Assembly: GCA_963816535.1 (NCBI GenBank)
Contig: CAWFKW010000001.1
Span: 289,363-353,362, forward strand
Length of the DNA: 64,000 bases
Direction of reading: 5' to 3'
Origin: CAWFKW01 sp963816535
GTDB taxonomy: Bacteria > Bacteroidota > Ignavibacteria > Tepidaquicellales > OLB5
Made by a program: the position numbers and the translations under genes. The notes under the pieces were generated by a model. That model was not told the DNA's origin, made no database searches, and saw nothing but the letters and a program-made list of their open reading frames with translations. Position 1 is the first letter of the stretch; each line of letters opens with the position of its first letter. Shown piece after piece: positions 1-8,564 of the stretch.

Positions 1-146
1 GGGAAGCAGTTACGGGAGCGGCGTTCAGCTTTAAGTAAGATTTGCAGGTTATTTCCAAAATTCGCTTCTTTGAGAAAAATTATTGTCAAAAGTGGGTGAA
101 AAACTCACCAATCGGGAATTAATAATTTTTCTTCAAGGAGGGAAAA

Positions 147-578
147 ATGAAGTTAATACTTTCCACTATCATTGTAGGAATCGTTCTGTTTTTGCTTGGG
201 GGCTTGTTCTTCAGCCTTTTGTTTGCAGATTACTATAAGGCAAATTTCGGATTTTTGATGCGGAGCGAAACCGACTTTAAGCTTTGGGCGTTTGCCGTGG
301 GCAGCCTTGCACGAGCCTTCTTTATGTACATCATCTATTCCAAGGGTTACGGAGGCGGCTCGCCATTTTGGGAGGGATTGAAATTCGGTTTCTGGATAAG
401 CTTGTTCTTCGCCGTACCTTATGTTTTCTTTACATGGGGCGGGAGCCCGGTTCATTACCAGCCTGTTATTATTGACGGAGCGCTTAACTTTGTTATGATA
501 TTGATTGCCGGTATTCTAACCGGAATAATACATGGCAGGAAAAAAGCAGCCCCGCAGACTGCTCAACAAACAGCTTAG
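147..578 (+). CDS. Small membrane protein of unknown function
   Basis: I do not recognise a family. The 143-residue product has strongly hydrophobic stretches at about residues 3-26, 80-96 and 107-127 and a weaker one near 45-62, so three or four membrane spans are likely. It ends in a basic GRKK followed by an Ala/Gln-rich tail that is probably cytoplasmic. An AAGGAGGG ribosome binding site at 135-142, four bases before the ATG, supports the start strongly. It stands alone: the next gene is 217 bases downstream, behind a palindromic repeat. The gene is clearly real; its function is unknown. Confidence 0.8.
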   Translation: MKLILSTIIVGIVLFLLGGLFFSLLFADYYKANFGFLMRSETDFKLWAFAVGSLARAFFMYIIYSKGYGGGSPFWEGLKFGFWISLFFAVPYVFFTWGGSPVHYQPVIIDGALNFVMILIAGILTGIIHGRKKAAPQTAQQTA

Positions 579-607
579 TAAGATATCGGGCCAGGACGAT
601 TATTTGC

Positions 608-642
608 TAAACCTGACAGGTTTCCAAAACCTGTCAGGTTTA
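608..642. repeat. Palindromic REP-like element
   Basis: A perfect 13-bp inverted repeat (TAAACCTGACAGG at 608-620, its reverse complement at 630-642) encloses a 9-base loop. There is no T-run right after the right arm, so it is a poor intrinsic terminator. It looks like a dispersed intergenic palindrome. Similar GACAGG/CCTGTC cores occur at 30281-30325 in this window. Confidence 0.6.
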
Positions 643-795
643 GAATTGAAATGTTGACACTGACGTGATTTTTGTCCCTTCAATTATCCACAGAAATCCA
701 TAACGCAAATCGTTATATTTAGAGATATTTAATTGTATTTTTCAGCCGCTTCATTGAGCGGGGCTTGAGAATTTTCTTTATACTGAAATCAGATA

Positions 796-2025
796 TTGGC
801 ATTTGAGACCTATATAGCAAGAAGATATTTACTTTCAAAGAAGAAAGTGCAGTTTATCACGATCATTACTTTGATATCAATTGTGGGAGTAATGGTGGGG
901 GTCGCCGCGTTAATAGCCGTGCTTTCTGTATTTAACGGCTTTAACAAATACCAGATAAATATACTTACAGGTTTTGACCCGCATGTGAGGATAGAACAGG
1001 CAGGGGGCGGGTTCATGGAAGATTATGGCAAAGTGATAGATGAAGTTGACCGAACGGTAAATCCAAAAGCCGTCGCTCCTTACACTTTGAACAAGGGAAT
1101 TCTTTCAACAAGCAAATATAATTTGGTAGGATTTATCAAAGGCGTAGATGAAACGAAGATAGGAGAACTATCAGATGTAAAGCAAAAGACATGGCTTGGC
1201 GAATTTGAATTTGATGATAACGAAAACGTCGGCGGCATTGTTCTGGGAGGCGGAATCGCGGCAAGATTGCTGGCAAGACTTGGAGATACTATAACTGTTA
1301 TGAGTACGGCGGGGATGGAAAAAGCGCTTACTCAAATTGTTCAGCCTAAATCGATGAGATTTGTGGTAAGAGGTATATTTAACTCGAACAACCGCGAGTA
1401 TGATAAGCTTTACTCGTTTATTTCGCTTGGCAAATCGCAGAACCTGTTTGAAATGGGCAAAGGCGTGAACGGTGTGGAGCTAAGGCTGGATGACATCAAC
1501 AAATCCGAAGACGTTAAAGAAAAGCTGGACGCTGCGCTCGGGAAGAATTTCATCGTCAATACATGGTATAATCTGCATGAAGAGCTTTATTCCATAATGA
1601 AAGTTGAAAGATGGACGGCATTCACAGTGCTCTCGCTGATAATTGCCGTTGCATCATTCAGCATCGTCGGCTCGCTCACGATGACTGTTATAGAAAAACG
1701 CCGCGATATAGGGATCTTAAAAGCTATGGGAACGACTAACAACAGCATCATTAGAATATTCATGTTCGAGGGCGTCCTTATCGGCGTTTACGGGACGATA
1801 CTTGGGCTGATACTAGGGTTTGTGATCTGTCTGGCGCAGATAAAGTTCAAGCTTTTTCCTCTTGATCCTGCGGTGTATACAATAGATGCTCTCCCGATTG
1901 ACCTGAGAATATCGGATTTTATTTACATCAGCCTGTGCGCGATGGGGCTCTCGTTCATCGCGTCTTTATACCCGGCTATGAGGGCGGCAAGGCAGGAGCC
2001 AATAAAGGCGATCAGGTGGGAATAA
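796..2025 (+). CDS. lolC: LolC/LolE-type lipoprotein-releasing ABC transporter permease
   Basis: This is the inner-membrane permease of a Lol-type transporter, which extracts outer-membrane lipoproteins and hands them to a periplasmic chaperone. The 409-residue product has the family layout: a first membrane helix at about residues 20-45 with the (F/Y)xxxRY(L/F) start signature, a large periplasmic domain at about 50-270, and an FtsX-type three-helix C-terminal domain (about 275-300, 325-350, 370-395) ending in PAxRAARxEPIKAIR. The start is TTG; no upstream in-frame ATG fits. The matching ATPase follows 55 bases later, so the pair probably forms one operon. With only one permease visible, it may act as a homodimer or pair with a permease encoded elsewhere. 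The name lolC rests on family architecture; lolE or a MacB-like exporter is possible. Confidence 0.85.
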   Translation: MAFETYIARRYLLSKKKVQFITIITLISIVGVMVGVAALIAVLSVFNGFNKYQINILTGFDPHVRIEQAGGGFMEDYGKVIDEVDRTVNPKAVAPYTLNKGILSTSKYNLVGFIKGVDETKIGELSDVKQKTWLGEFEFDDNENVGGIVLGGGIAARLLARLGDTITVMSTAGMEKALTQIVQPKSMRFVVRGIFNSNNREYDKLYSFISLGKSQNLFEMGKGVNGVELRLDDINKSEDVKEKLDAALGKNFIVNTWYNLHEELYSIMKVERWTAFTVLSLIIAVASFSIVGSLTMTVIEKRRDIGILKAMGTTNNSIIRIFMFEGVLIGVYGTILGLILGFVICLAQIKFKLFPLDPAVYTIDALPIDLRISDFIYISLCAMGLSFIASLYPAMRAARQEPIKAIRWE

Positions 2026-2080
2026 GCAGGCATTTGTTTTAACGTACATAATTTTTCAGAGAAAACAATACTGGAATAAA

Positions 2081-2749
2081 TTGATAATTAAGACGGTAAA
2101 TCTGGTTAAGGAATACAAAATTTCGAAAGAGAAATCCCTCAGGGTTCTTGACGATATCAATGTTGAGATAAACGAGGGAGAAGTAGTTTCGATAGTCGGG
2201 CCCTCGGGGGCAGGAAAAAGCACGCTTCTTCACCTGATGGGAACGCTTGATAAGCCCACCTCCGGCGAAGTGCTAATAGACGGGCAGAATGTTTTCAATC
2301 TTTCAAGCAATGAGCTGGCTCATTTCAGGAACACACAGATAGGCTTCATCTTTCAGTTTCATCATTTGCTTCCTGAATTCACATCGTTGGAAAATGTCTG
2401 CCTTGCCGCAATGATATCCGGCAAATCATATAAGGAAGTTGAAAATAAAGCTAAGGAGCTTATGGCAGAAGTCGGCCTTGGGGAGCGGATGAACCACAAG
2501 CCTTCCGAGATCTCAGGCGGCGAAGCGCAAAGAGTGGCTATAGCGCGCGCGTTGATAAATTCGCCAAAGGTAATACTTGCAGATGAGCCGACCGGAAACC
2601 TGGATTCACATAACAGCGACGAGGTAATGAAGATAATGTTCGAACTAAGGAAAAAGTATCAGCAGACCTTTGTTATTGTAACTCATAACGAAGCGTTTGC
2701 AGCCATGGCCGACAGAACTTTGAAAATGACGGATGGGAAAATTGTATGA
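2081..2749 (+). CDS. lolD: LolD-like ABC transporter ATP-binding protein
   Basis: Cytoplasmic ATPase that would drive the permease encoded just upstream. All ATPase motifs are present in 222 residues: Walker A GPSGAGKST (40-48), Q-loop Gln92, signature SGGEAQ (145-150), Walker B VILADEP (164-170) and switch His202. The length matches stand-alone LolD/MacB-type ATPases. The start is TTG. Pairing with a four-helix FtsX-domain permease points to the lipoprotein-release subfamily rather than a nutrient importer. No periplasmic chaperone (LolA) or receptor gene is next to it. Confidence 0.9.
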   Translation: MIIKTVNLVKEYKISKEKSLRVLDDINVEINEGEVVSIVGPSGAGKSTLLHLMGTLDKPTSGEVLIDGQNVFNLSSNELAHFRNTQIGFIFQFHHLLPEFTSLENVCLAAMISGKSYKEVENKAKELMAEVGLGERMNHKPSEISGGEAQRVAIARALINSPKVILADEPTGNLDSHNSDEVMKIMFELRKKYQQTFVIVTHNEAFAAMADRTLKMTDGKIV

Positions 2750-2761
2750 AGTCCTCACCTG

Positions 2762-2851
2762 CACCTGCATGCGGCAGGCATGCCTTTGTATTCCCCTGTC
2801 ATGGGGAAATGTAATTGGGCTTACTGTATTGTCTCCCCCTATCAGGGGGAG
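2762..2851. repeat. Cluster of short intergenic hairpins
   Basis: Two G/C-rich hairpins follow lolD: TTCCCC/GGGGAA (2791-2808) and CTCCCCCT/AGGGGGAG with a 3-base loop (2833-2851). A GCATGC direct duplication lies at 2767-2783. Neither hairpin is followed by a clear T-run. They look like dispersed short palindromes of the kind scattered through this genome, although a weak terminator role for lolD cannot be excluded. Confidence 0.45.
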
Positions 2852-2973
2852 GTATGAGGGGGTGGATTGTCAATTGGAACCTTCAACTTCGGGGTAAAGT
2901 AAATAAGAATTCAAAACCATATTTGTCATAAAAAAAAATAGCTGCAAAATTTATAAATTTTATCAGACTTGAA

Positions 2974-5004
2974 TTGAGAGGACTTTCAGAGAGTATATTG
3001 AAATACGCGGCATGGTTGATCCTTTTGATTTGTCTGTCTTACTCTTATCAGCTCCATGCTCAGGATTCTGTAAAAACCATCAGGATATCAAATGCACAGG
3101 ATACTTCTAAAACCAAAGCGCGGAAAGACTCGCTTTCAAAGCCGATAAACTTTTTAACCTTGAAAAGCGGCCTACAGTATCTGAACCGGGTACGGCCCGA
3201 TACTTTAACCCGTAACAGGTTTTTATGGTACCCACTGAAATCAATCGAAGAAGTATTTAACTTTATCCCCGGTTATTTTCTTAAGTATATAGATGTAGGG
3301 CAGCGCCAGAATATAGATTATGACGCTATGGATGGTCCTAATACCGGCGTTTTCAGGTTCGGAAGGCCGATAAATGACCTGATAGACGGGACCTTTGACC
3401 TGAATATATTATCCAGAAATGAGATTGACCAGATCGAGTTAAGCGATGGATTCGGGAACTTCCCTTACGATTTTTCAAACGGAATAAATATTTTGCAGAG
3501 GCAGCTTTCCCGGACAACCCCATATTCTGAAATCAGTTATTGGCAGGACCGTTATAACAACCTGTATCTTGACGCAAATTTTCACCAGAATTTTTTCAGA
3601 AAGCTGAATTTTAATTTCGGGATTACAAAACATTCATACGACGGGGAATATACTAATTCCGATTTTGATAAATGGCTTGGCCGATTCAATTTTAATTTTG
3701 CGTTTTCAAACAAAGTTAACGCTTTCCTATACACGAATTACTCGCGGATACAGAGAGGGCTGAACGGCGGAATAAATCCGGATACGGTAGACATAAATAA
3801 TACAAGCGTGATCTTTGACGTCACACAGGCCATTGTGAGGAACTCAGATGCATATGAGATCCGCGAAAGATTTGATATTGATGCGGGCTTAATGGCTTTA
3901 ACAGGAAAAGACAGCGTTTCGTTTGCGAAGCTCCAGTTTTTCGAGAGCGATGCGTTCAGAAAGTATGCCGACGAAGAAAACCGGCCGAACCCAAACGGGA
4001 TATTACTATATGATAATTCTCACTGGATAAATTACGGGGCAAAGGTTCAGAACCTGTATAATTTCAGGCTATCTAATCAGGCGGAATTGATATCCAACAC
4101 AGAAGGAGAACTTGACCTGGACCTTGTGCATACAAATTACGGCCCTATAACGCGTTCTTCAAGAATATTCCTGTTCCAGGGCGCAGGGCTAAATTACAGG
4201 AACCTTGAACTGAACGCTTTCCTGAAGGGATTTGCGTATGAATATTACCGAAGCAAATTTGAAACTAATTACGGGTTGAATGCGCGTTACAAAATTATTT
4301 CTGACAGTGTTGAAGAGCTTGGACTTGGCGCTTCATACCAAAGAACGGTTAAACTGCCGTCATACCAGCAGTTTTTCTTTAACGCGTATCCTCAAAGGAC
4401 GGAGCGTCAGGAGTTAAAAGTGGGGGCAGACGGGAGGCTTACGTTGGGCAGGGTAAATTTGAGCTTTTACAGTAATAAGGCAAATTACTTTGATTCGTAT
4501 TCGGTTCAGCTAAACCAGTCAACTTCAACAGGTTTTACAGCTTCTGAATTTATGAGGCTGTTTAAGTTCGATGTAGAGGGAACATACGCTCAGATTTTGA
4601 GCCAATCGGTCACCGGCGCTGCGAACACCGGCCTGCTGGCGCAGGAGCCTAAGTACAGCGGCAACATATCTGTTTCATGGCATGACATGGCATTTAAGAA
4701 CAGGCTTGAGTATAAGATCGGGCTGACATCGAGAATGTGGAGCGCTTACAATGCGGATTTTTACAATGGGCTGTTTAACACATTCAGCGCTTCGCTTCCC
4801 AATGGCGAAAAAGTTCAGATACCCTCTAACGGAACGCTGGATTTTTACATCATTGCTAAAATAGATAAAGCTGTTTTCGGTTTAACGCTTGAAAATATTC
4901 TGAACAGAATAATATTTACGACCGGTGTGTATCCTTACATGAACAGGGGAGGGCTGGCTAATGTGATATCAAGATTTAATATTACCTGGTATTTCCTCAA
5001 TTAA
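2974..5004 (+). CDS. Outer-membrane beta-barrel protein with a plug-like N-terminal region
   Basis: A predicted secreted barrel of 676 residues. A hydrophobic signal segment (about residues 10-29, ending near HAQ) is followed by a linker. At about 75-160 is a region like a TonB-receptor plug, with a GRPINDLIDG loop and the usual 'DQIELSDG' ending. The rest is dense in alternating aromatic strands and ends in WYFLN, a typical C-terminal barrel strand. No carboxypeptidase-like N-terminal domain or clear TonB box is visible, so a porin-like or atypical receptor role is possible. The listed start is TTG; a second TTG at 2998, preceded by AGAGAG, would give a more standard signal peptide. The 3' end overlaps the convergent glycosyltransferase gene by 36 bases. 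Confidence 0.75.
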   Translation: MRGLSESILKYAAWLILLICLSYSYQLHAQDSVKTIRISNAQDTSKTKARKDSLSKPINFLTLKSGLQYLNRVRPDTLTRNRFLWYPLKSIEEVFNFIPGYFLKYIDVGQRQNIDYDAMDGPNTGVFRFGRPINDLIDGTFDLNILSRNEIDQIELSDGFGNFPYDFSNGINILQRQLSRTTPYSEISYWQDRYNNLYLDANFHQNFFRKLNFNFGITKHSYDGEYTNSDFDKWLGRFNFNFAFSNKVNAFLYTNYSRIQRGLNGGINPDTVDINNTSVIFDVTQAIVRNSDAYEIRERFDIDAGLMALTGKDSVSFAKLQFFESDAFRKYADEENRPNPNGILLYDNSHWINYGAKVQNLYNFRLSNQAELISNTEGELDLDLVHTNYGPITRSSRIFLFQGAGLNYRNLELNAFLKGFAYEYYRSKFETNYGLNARYKIISDSVEELGLGASYQRTVKLPSYQQFFFNAYPQRTERQELKVGADGRLTLGRVNLSFYSNKANYFDSYSVQLNQSTSTGFTASEFMRLFKFDVEGTYAQILSQSVTGAANTGLLAQEPKYSGNISVSWHDMAFKNRLEYKIGLTSRMWSAYNADFYNGLFNTFSASLPNGEKVQIPSNGTLDFYIIAKIDKAVFGLTLENILNRIIFTTGVYPYMNRGGLANVISRFNITWYFLN

Positions 5005-6048
5005 CCTCCTGCATGCCTCAAAAACCTCATCTACTCCAATAGTTTTGATGCACTTAAACTCATCGGCTCCGCTGTAAATGCAATTTACGGGTTTTGGAGA
5101 ATTAAAGAAGCAGGGACTGCAATCTAATTCTTTTCTTACAATAATATTTTTTGTTTTCCAGGGGCGGAGCTCGCAGAAATTTGTGTAACCGAAAATCGCG
5201 ACAGTCGGTATTTTTAGCGCCGCTGCAATATGCATGAGGGCTGCGTCGTTTGAGACAAATAAACAGCACTTGCTCATCAAAGCGATGCTTTGCATAATGT
5301 TAGTTTCATCCGGGATAAGGGCATAATCCGGCGCTTTGCTTCTTATGGATTCGTTAATGTCCTTTTCCGTTCCGAAAAGCAGGATTTTGGATCCGTAATC
5401 TTTGCCAAGCCGGTTTGCAATCTCAGCGAACTTATCAACCGCCCATCTTTTGTTTATGTGCCCTTTGAATGTGGCTGAACCTGCATGAAAACCAATCAAT
5501 TTATTCTTTTTTATTTCGTTTTTTGAAATGTAACTTTCGGCGAAGCTATTTTCATCGTCTTTCAAAAAGATGTCATACCCGCCAAGTTCATTTTCACCTG
5601 CATTTGGAGCAATTAATTTAATCAGCTCAAAATTCTCCACTACATTATGCTCATCTTTTACTTCCAGGGCAAGCATATTATTAAGGAAATCGAAATTTGA
5701 AGAAGAATAATGATTATATTTTGTACCTATCCGCCTTTTTGCCCCAAGCATGCGGTTAACGATATTATACTCGCGCCTGTTTGAGGGGTAGACGTTCAAA
5801 GAAACGTCGTACCTGTTTTTTCTGAGAGCGATGACCTGTTTGAATGATTTAAAAGCGGATTGATTAAGAAAGTCGATGAAATAAATTCTGTTTATGGCGG
5901 GATTTCTTTTGTAAATACACTCAACGGCTTTAAACATTACCATCATATCAATCTCCGCGTCAGGCAAATATTTCTTCAGAACCTTCAGCGCCGGAGAAAA
6001 CATTACCGCATCACCGATTCCCGATAACGCGTTTATAATAATTTTCAT
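4969..6048 (-). CDS. Glycosyltransferase family 9 (heptosyltransferase-like)
   Basis: GT9 enzymes of the GT-B fold transfer heptose from ADP-heptose to the LPS inner core at the cytoplasmic face of the inner membrane. The 359-residue product begins with the family signature IIINALSGIGDAVMFSPAL. In its C-terminal half are an LIGFHAGS...KRWAVDKFAEIA stretch, a VSNDAALMHIAAALKIPTVAIFG motif (the usual donor-binding region) and a Cys-rich tail (CSPCF...C...C) common in this family. It begins one base after the end of the methyltransferase gene, so the two are co-transcribed. The ADP-heptose epimerase hldD at 14994 gives the matching donor pathway. Exact acceptor and sugar cannot be told from the sequence. 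Confidence 0.85.
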   Translation of the reverse strand: MKIIINALSGIGDAVMFSPALKVLKKYLPDAEIDMMVMFKAVECIYKRNPAINRIYFIDFLNQSAFKSFKQVIALRKNRYDVSLNVYPSNRREYNIVNRMLGAKRRIGTKYNHYSSSNFDFLNNMLALEVKDEHNVVENFELIKLIAPNAGENELGGYDIFLKDDENSFAESYISKNEIKKNKLIGFHAGSATFKGHINKRWAVDKFAEIANRLGKDYGSKILLFGTEKDINESIRSKAPDYALIPDETNIMQSIALMSKCCLFVSNDAALMHIAAALKIPTVAIFGYTNFCELRPWKTKNIIVRKELDCSPCFFNSPKPVNCIYSGADEFKCIKTIGVDEVFEACRRLIEEIPGNIKS

Positions 6049-6049
6049 C

Positions 6050-6727
6050 TTAATGTTTCTTTATTACAAGAAGATATTTGTCGTTGAAATCGGTTTTTGA
6101 TATGACTTCAGCGCCCTCGCCGTAAACTTTGAGATACCAATCCAAACCTCGGGGCTTTTCTATACGGTTTAGCCTAAGCTTGTTTGAAAGGTAGATGTTC
6201 TTCGCAGGGTCCCACATGGTTATAATCAGAAACGCCCCTGATTTCAGAGATTTCCACAGATTATCCATAGCCCTTTTAAAGCGGTCATCGTCGGTTATAT
6301 GCTGAGTAACGTCTATCATAACTCCAATGTCAAATGTATTTTCAGTAAGCATAACCTCGCTTACATCGCCCTGTATAAAACTATATTCCGGGTACATTTT
6401 TTTCAAATTTGTGATAGATATTTCTGCAATGTCATTACCAGTGTAATGTTTGGCGCCAAGCCCCTTCAGGTATTCCGTCCAGTAACCGACTCCGCAGCCA
6501 ATCTCAACAATATTTACCGAGCCATCTATGGCAACTCCGGCTTTTTGCATTTCCTCGCTTACAATCCTTTTCTTTTCTTCGTACATCTTCAGATTTTCTT
6601 CATTGCTCATCCTGAAGTGGCCAACGCCTTTTAAATCAAATGAATCGGTAAGCATTTCATTCCAGAAAGTCTTAGGCCTGTAATGAAACAGCATTTTGAA
6701 ATATATTTTTAAATTTTTAAAAGGCAT
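6050..6727 (-). CDS. Class I SAM-dependent methyltransferase
   Basis: A cytoplasmic methyltransferase of 225 residues. Motif I is VEIGCGVGYW (75-84), which binds S-adenosylmethionine, followed by an acidic residue at Asp99 in a TGNDI strand. A later D-V-T-Q-H segment (about 135-140) replaces the usual post-II motif. It sits directly before the GT9 gene with one base between them, so it probably modifies a sugar or lipid intermediate of the same envelope polysaccharide. The substrate is unknown. Confidence 0.85.
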   Translation of the reverse strand: MPFKNLKIYFKMLFHYRPKTFWNEMLTDSFDLKGVGHFRMSNEENLKMYEEKKRIVSEEMQKAGVAIDGSVNIVEIGCGVGYWTEYLKGLGAKHYTGNDIAEISITNLKKMYPEYSFIQGDVSEVMLTENTFDIGVMIDVTQHITDDDRFKRAMDNLWKSLKSGAFLIITMWDPAKNIYLSNKLRLNRIEKPRGLDWYLKVYGEGAEVISKTDFNDKYLLVIKKH

Positions 6728-6784
6728 AATTAATTAATTGTTCATGTTTACCAGCTAGTTTTCCGCGGAAGCGGGAATCTAATT

Positions 6785-6853
6785 ATATGTCGCTCCTAAC
6801 GGAGCTATATTATTATATCAAATGCTAGAAATATGCCGCTCCTAACGGAGCTA
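6785..6853. repeat. Two direct copies of a palindromic repeat
   Basis: The 23-base unit ATATG(T/C)CGCTCCTAACGG... occurs at 6785-6807 and again at 6831-6853, differing at one base, with a 46-base period. Each unit holds a GCTCC/GGAGC hairpin around a TAAC loop. The pair lies in the intergenic region between the UbiA gene and the methyltransferase. This is the style of REP elements mobilised by REP-associated Y1 transposases, although no such transposase is in the window. Confidence 0.65.
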
Positions 6854-6894
6854 AGAAATATGAAGAAATCTCTGTGCATTTTAATTGAGACCAT

Positions 6895-7845
6895 CTATTT
6901 AGTCTCAATTTTATATTGCGGGTCAAAAGCCTGCGCCAGCCACGGAAGCTGAACGAAAATCAATATTATAAAAACTATAAGCAGCAGGAAACACAGCGCC
7001 ACAAGTTTCTTTTGTTTATAAAGTGTTTCAGGGTACTGTACAGGACTGTCCGGCAGGAAACCAATCCGCATATATTCGCTTATAAGAGCTGCGAGAATCG
7101 GGATCAGGAGGATAAATTCAAACCTGTACCTTATCAGAAATACCGCTGAAGTAAAGGAAAATAATGATGCGTAGAAAACAATGCTTATTAAAAGCTTGCT
7201 TTCTGTGTACTTGCTGAGCGATTTACGGTATATTTTGATAGTTTCGTTGTCGGCAATAAACCTTATTTCGCCAAATCTCTTTGTTGCCATAAAGAACGCG
7301 CCTATCATCCAGTACGCCGTAATTATAGATAGAGGCGGCACAACCGCGCTGGTTATTATGAACCAGCCCAGCGCCAGCCTTATAGGGTTATTTATCGATT
7401 CGCTGATTACGTCGAGATAAACTATGTCCTTTGTCCTGAACGGCCGCACATTGTAGAGAAATCCCATCAATAGCAGGAGCGCATTGGCGAGAAAGAAGTA
7501 CAGATTGATCTGATACGAGAGCGCCAGCCCGGCGATTATTAAGATTACATATTGAAGATAAGCATATTTCGGTTTGATAAGTCCGGCTGCTGCCGGCCTG
7601 TCTTTCTTAACCGGGTGTTCCCTGTCATACGGCGCATCCAGCAATTCATTGATCGTATAATTTGCCGAGGCTATCAAACAGGTGGCCAGCACGCCGATGA
7701 TTATCTTTATGAGCAGCGCCGCGTCAAAATGCACGTTAGTGAACAGAAGCGCAAGCGCCATACCGGGAATCATGAACACATTTTTGAACCAGTGATCCGG
7801 CCTTGCTATTTTTATGTAATTGATCATTGCCTGTATTGTTTCCAA
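6895..7845 (-). CDS. UbiA-family prenyltransferase, decaprenyl-phosphate phosphoribosyltransferase-like
   Basis: A polytopic inner-membrane transferase of 316 residues with about eight or nine hydrophobic spans. Near the N-terminus is RPDHWFKN (15-22), the variant of the 'RPxQWxKN' signature found in the phosphoribosyl-transferring branch of UbiA. The first Asp-rich motif is NELLDAPYDREHPVKKDRP (66-84), which binds Mg-diphosphate; the second is at about 144-149 (LDVISE). By family analogy it would attach phosphoribose to a polyprenyl phosphate. The HAD phosphatase gene lies 11 bases upstream in the same operon, which fits removal of the 5-phosphate to give a lipid-linked pentose donor. The substrate remains an inference. 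Confidence 0.8.
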   Translation of the reverse strand: METIQAMINYIKIARPDHWFKNVFMIPGMALALLFTNVHFDAALLIKIIIGVLATCLIASANYTINELLDAPYDREHPVKKDRPAAAGLIKPKYAYLQYVILIIAGLALSYQINLYFFLANALLLLMGFLYNVRPFRTKDIVYLDVISESINNPIRLALGWFIITSAVVPPLSIITAYWMIGAFFMATKRFGEIRFIADNETIKIYRKSLSKYTESKLLISIVFYASLFSFTSAVFLIRYRFEFILLIPILAALISEYMRIGFLPDSPVQYPETLYKQKKLVALCFLLLIVFIILIFVQLPWLAQAFDPQYKIETK

Positions 7846-7856
7846 TAACGCGGAAA

Positions 7857-8564
7857 CTATTGCCCTCTTAAATTTTTCATAATATATTTTTTCGCGCCTC
7901 TTAAAGACAGGCTCGACGGATGTTTTGAGCCTAACGAAAGTATTTTTCTGGGAAGAAGGTATGTCATCATCCCGACATCTGCAGCGCCTTTGAGGTCAAG
8001 CCGCTCCCTGTCTCCGATAAAAAGGATGTATTCAGGATCAATCCCGAGTTTTTCTGCGACCTTCAAAAATCCCTTCTTATTTGGCTTAAATGCTTCTACA
8101 TCAGGATCCACCGAGCTGACAAATCCGTCTATATAGTCATAAACGCCCATTGCCTTGCATTTTTCGTGACATGGATAATCCGAAAATACGCCGATTCGTA
8201 TCTCTTTTTTTTTTAGCAGGGCAAATGTCTCGTTTAGTCCGCTTCGCTTGCAAAACGGTATCAATCCAAGAGGTTTCCTGTATATCCAGTAATCGACAAT
8301 AGCCCTGATCCGTTCCTTTTCAATACCTGTCGCGTTGCTTGTCATCTCGATCTGTTTTTCAGAAACGTTTGTTTGATTCTTATCATCTTTCCTGATGTCT
8401 TCAAGAGCCTTTCTGAACGCAGAGATAACCCTCATTGCCCGCACTGTGCTGGGGAAAAAGAAGATCAATCTTCCAATCAGCTCAAATACAATGATAACTC
8501 TGAGCAGTGCCTGCGAGTACATTGTTCCGTCAATATCGAACACAACGCCTTTTATCGGCTTCAA
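7857..8564 (-). CDS. HAD-family phosphatase
   Basis: A cytoplasmic hydrolase of 235 residues. It has the nucleophile motif VVFDIDGTMY (Asp10, Asp12), a helical cap at about 20-110, a motif II-like GVFSDYP around 135, the Lys of motif III in FKPNKKGF, and motif IV IGDRERLDLKGAADVGM. Its start overlaps the upstream membrane glycosyltransferase stop in ATGA (8561-8564), so translation is coupled. It is probably the phosphatase partner of the downstream UbiA enzyme, although the substrate cannot be read from the sequence. Confidence 0.85.
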   Translation of the reverse strand: MKPIKGVVFDIDGTMYSQALLRVIIVFELIGRLIFFFPSTVRAMRVISAFRKALEDIRKDDKNQTNVSEKQIEMTSNATGIEKERIRAIVDYWIYRKPLGLIPFCKRSGLNETFALLKKKEIRIGVFSDYPCHEKCKAMGVYDYIDGFVSSVDPDVEAFKPNKKGFLKVAEKLGIDPEYILFIGDRERLDLKGAADVGMMTYLLPRKILSLGSKHPSSLSLRGAKKYIMKNLRGQ

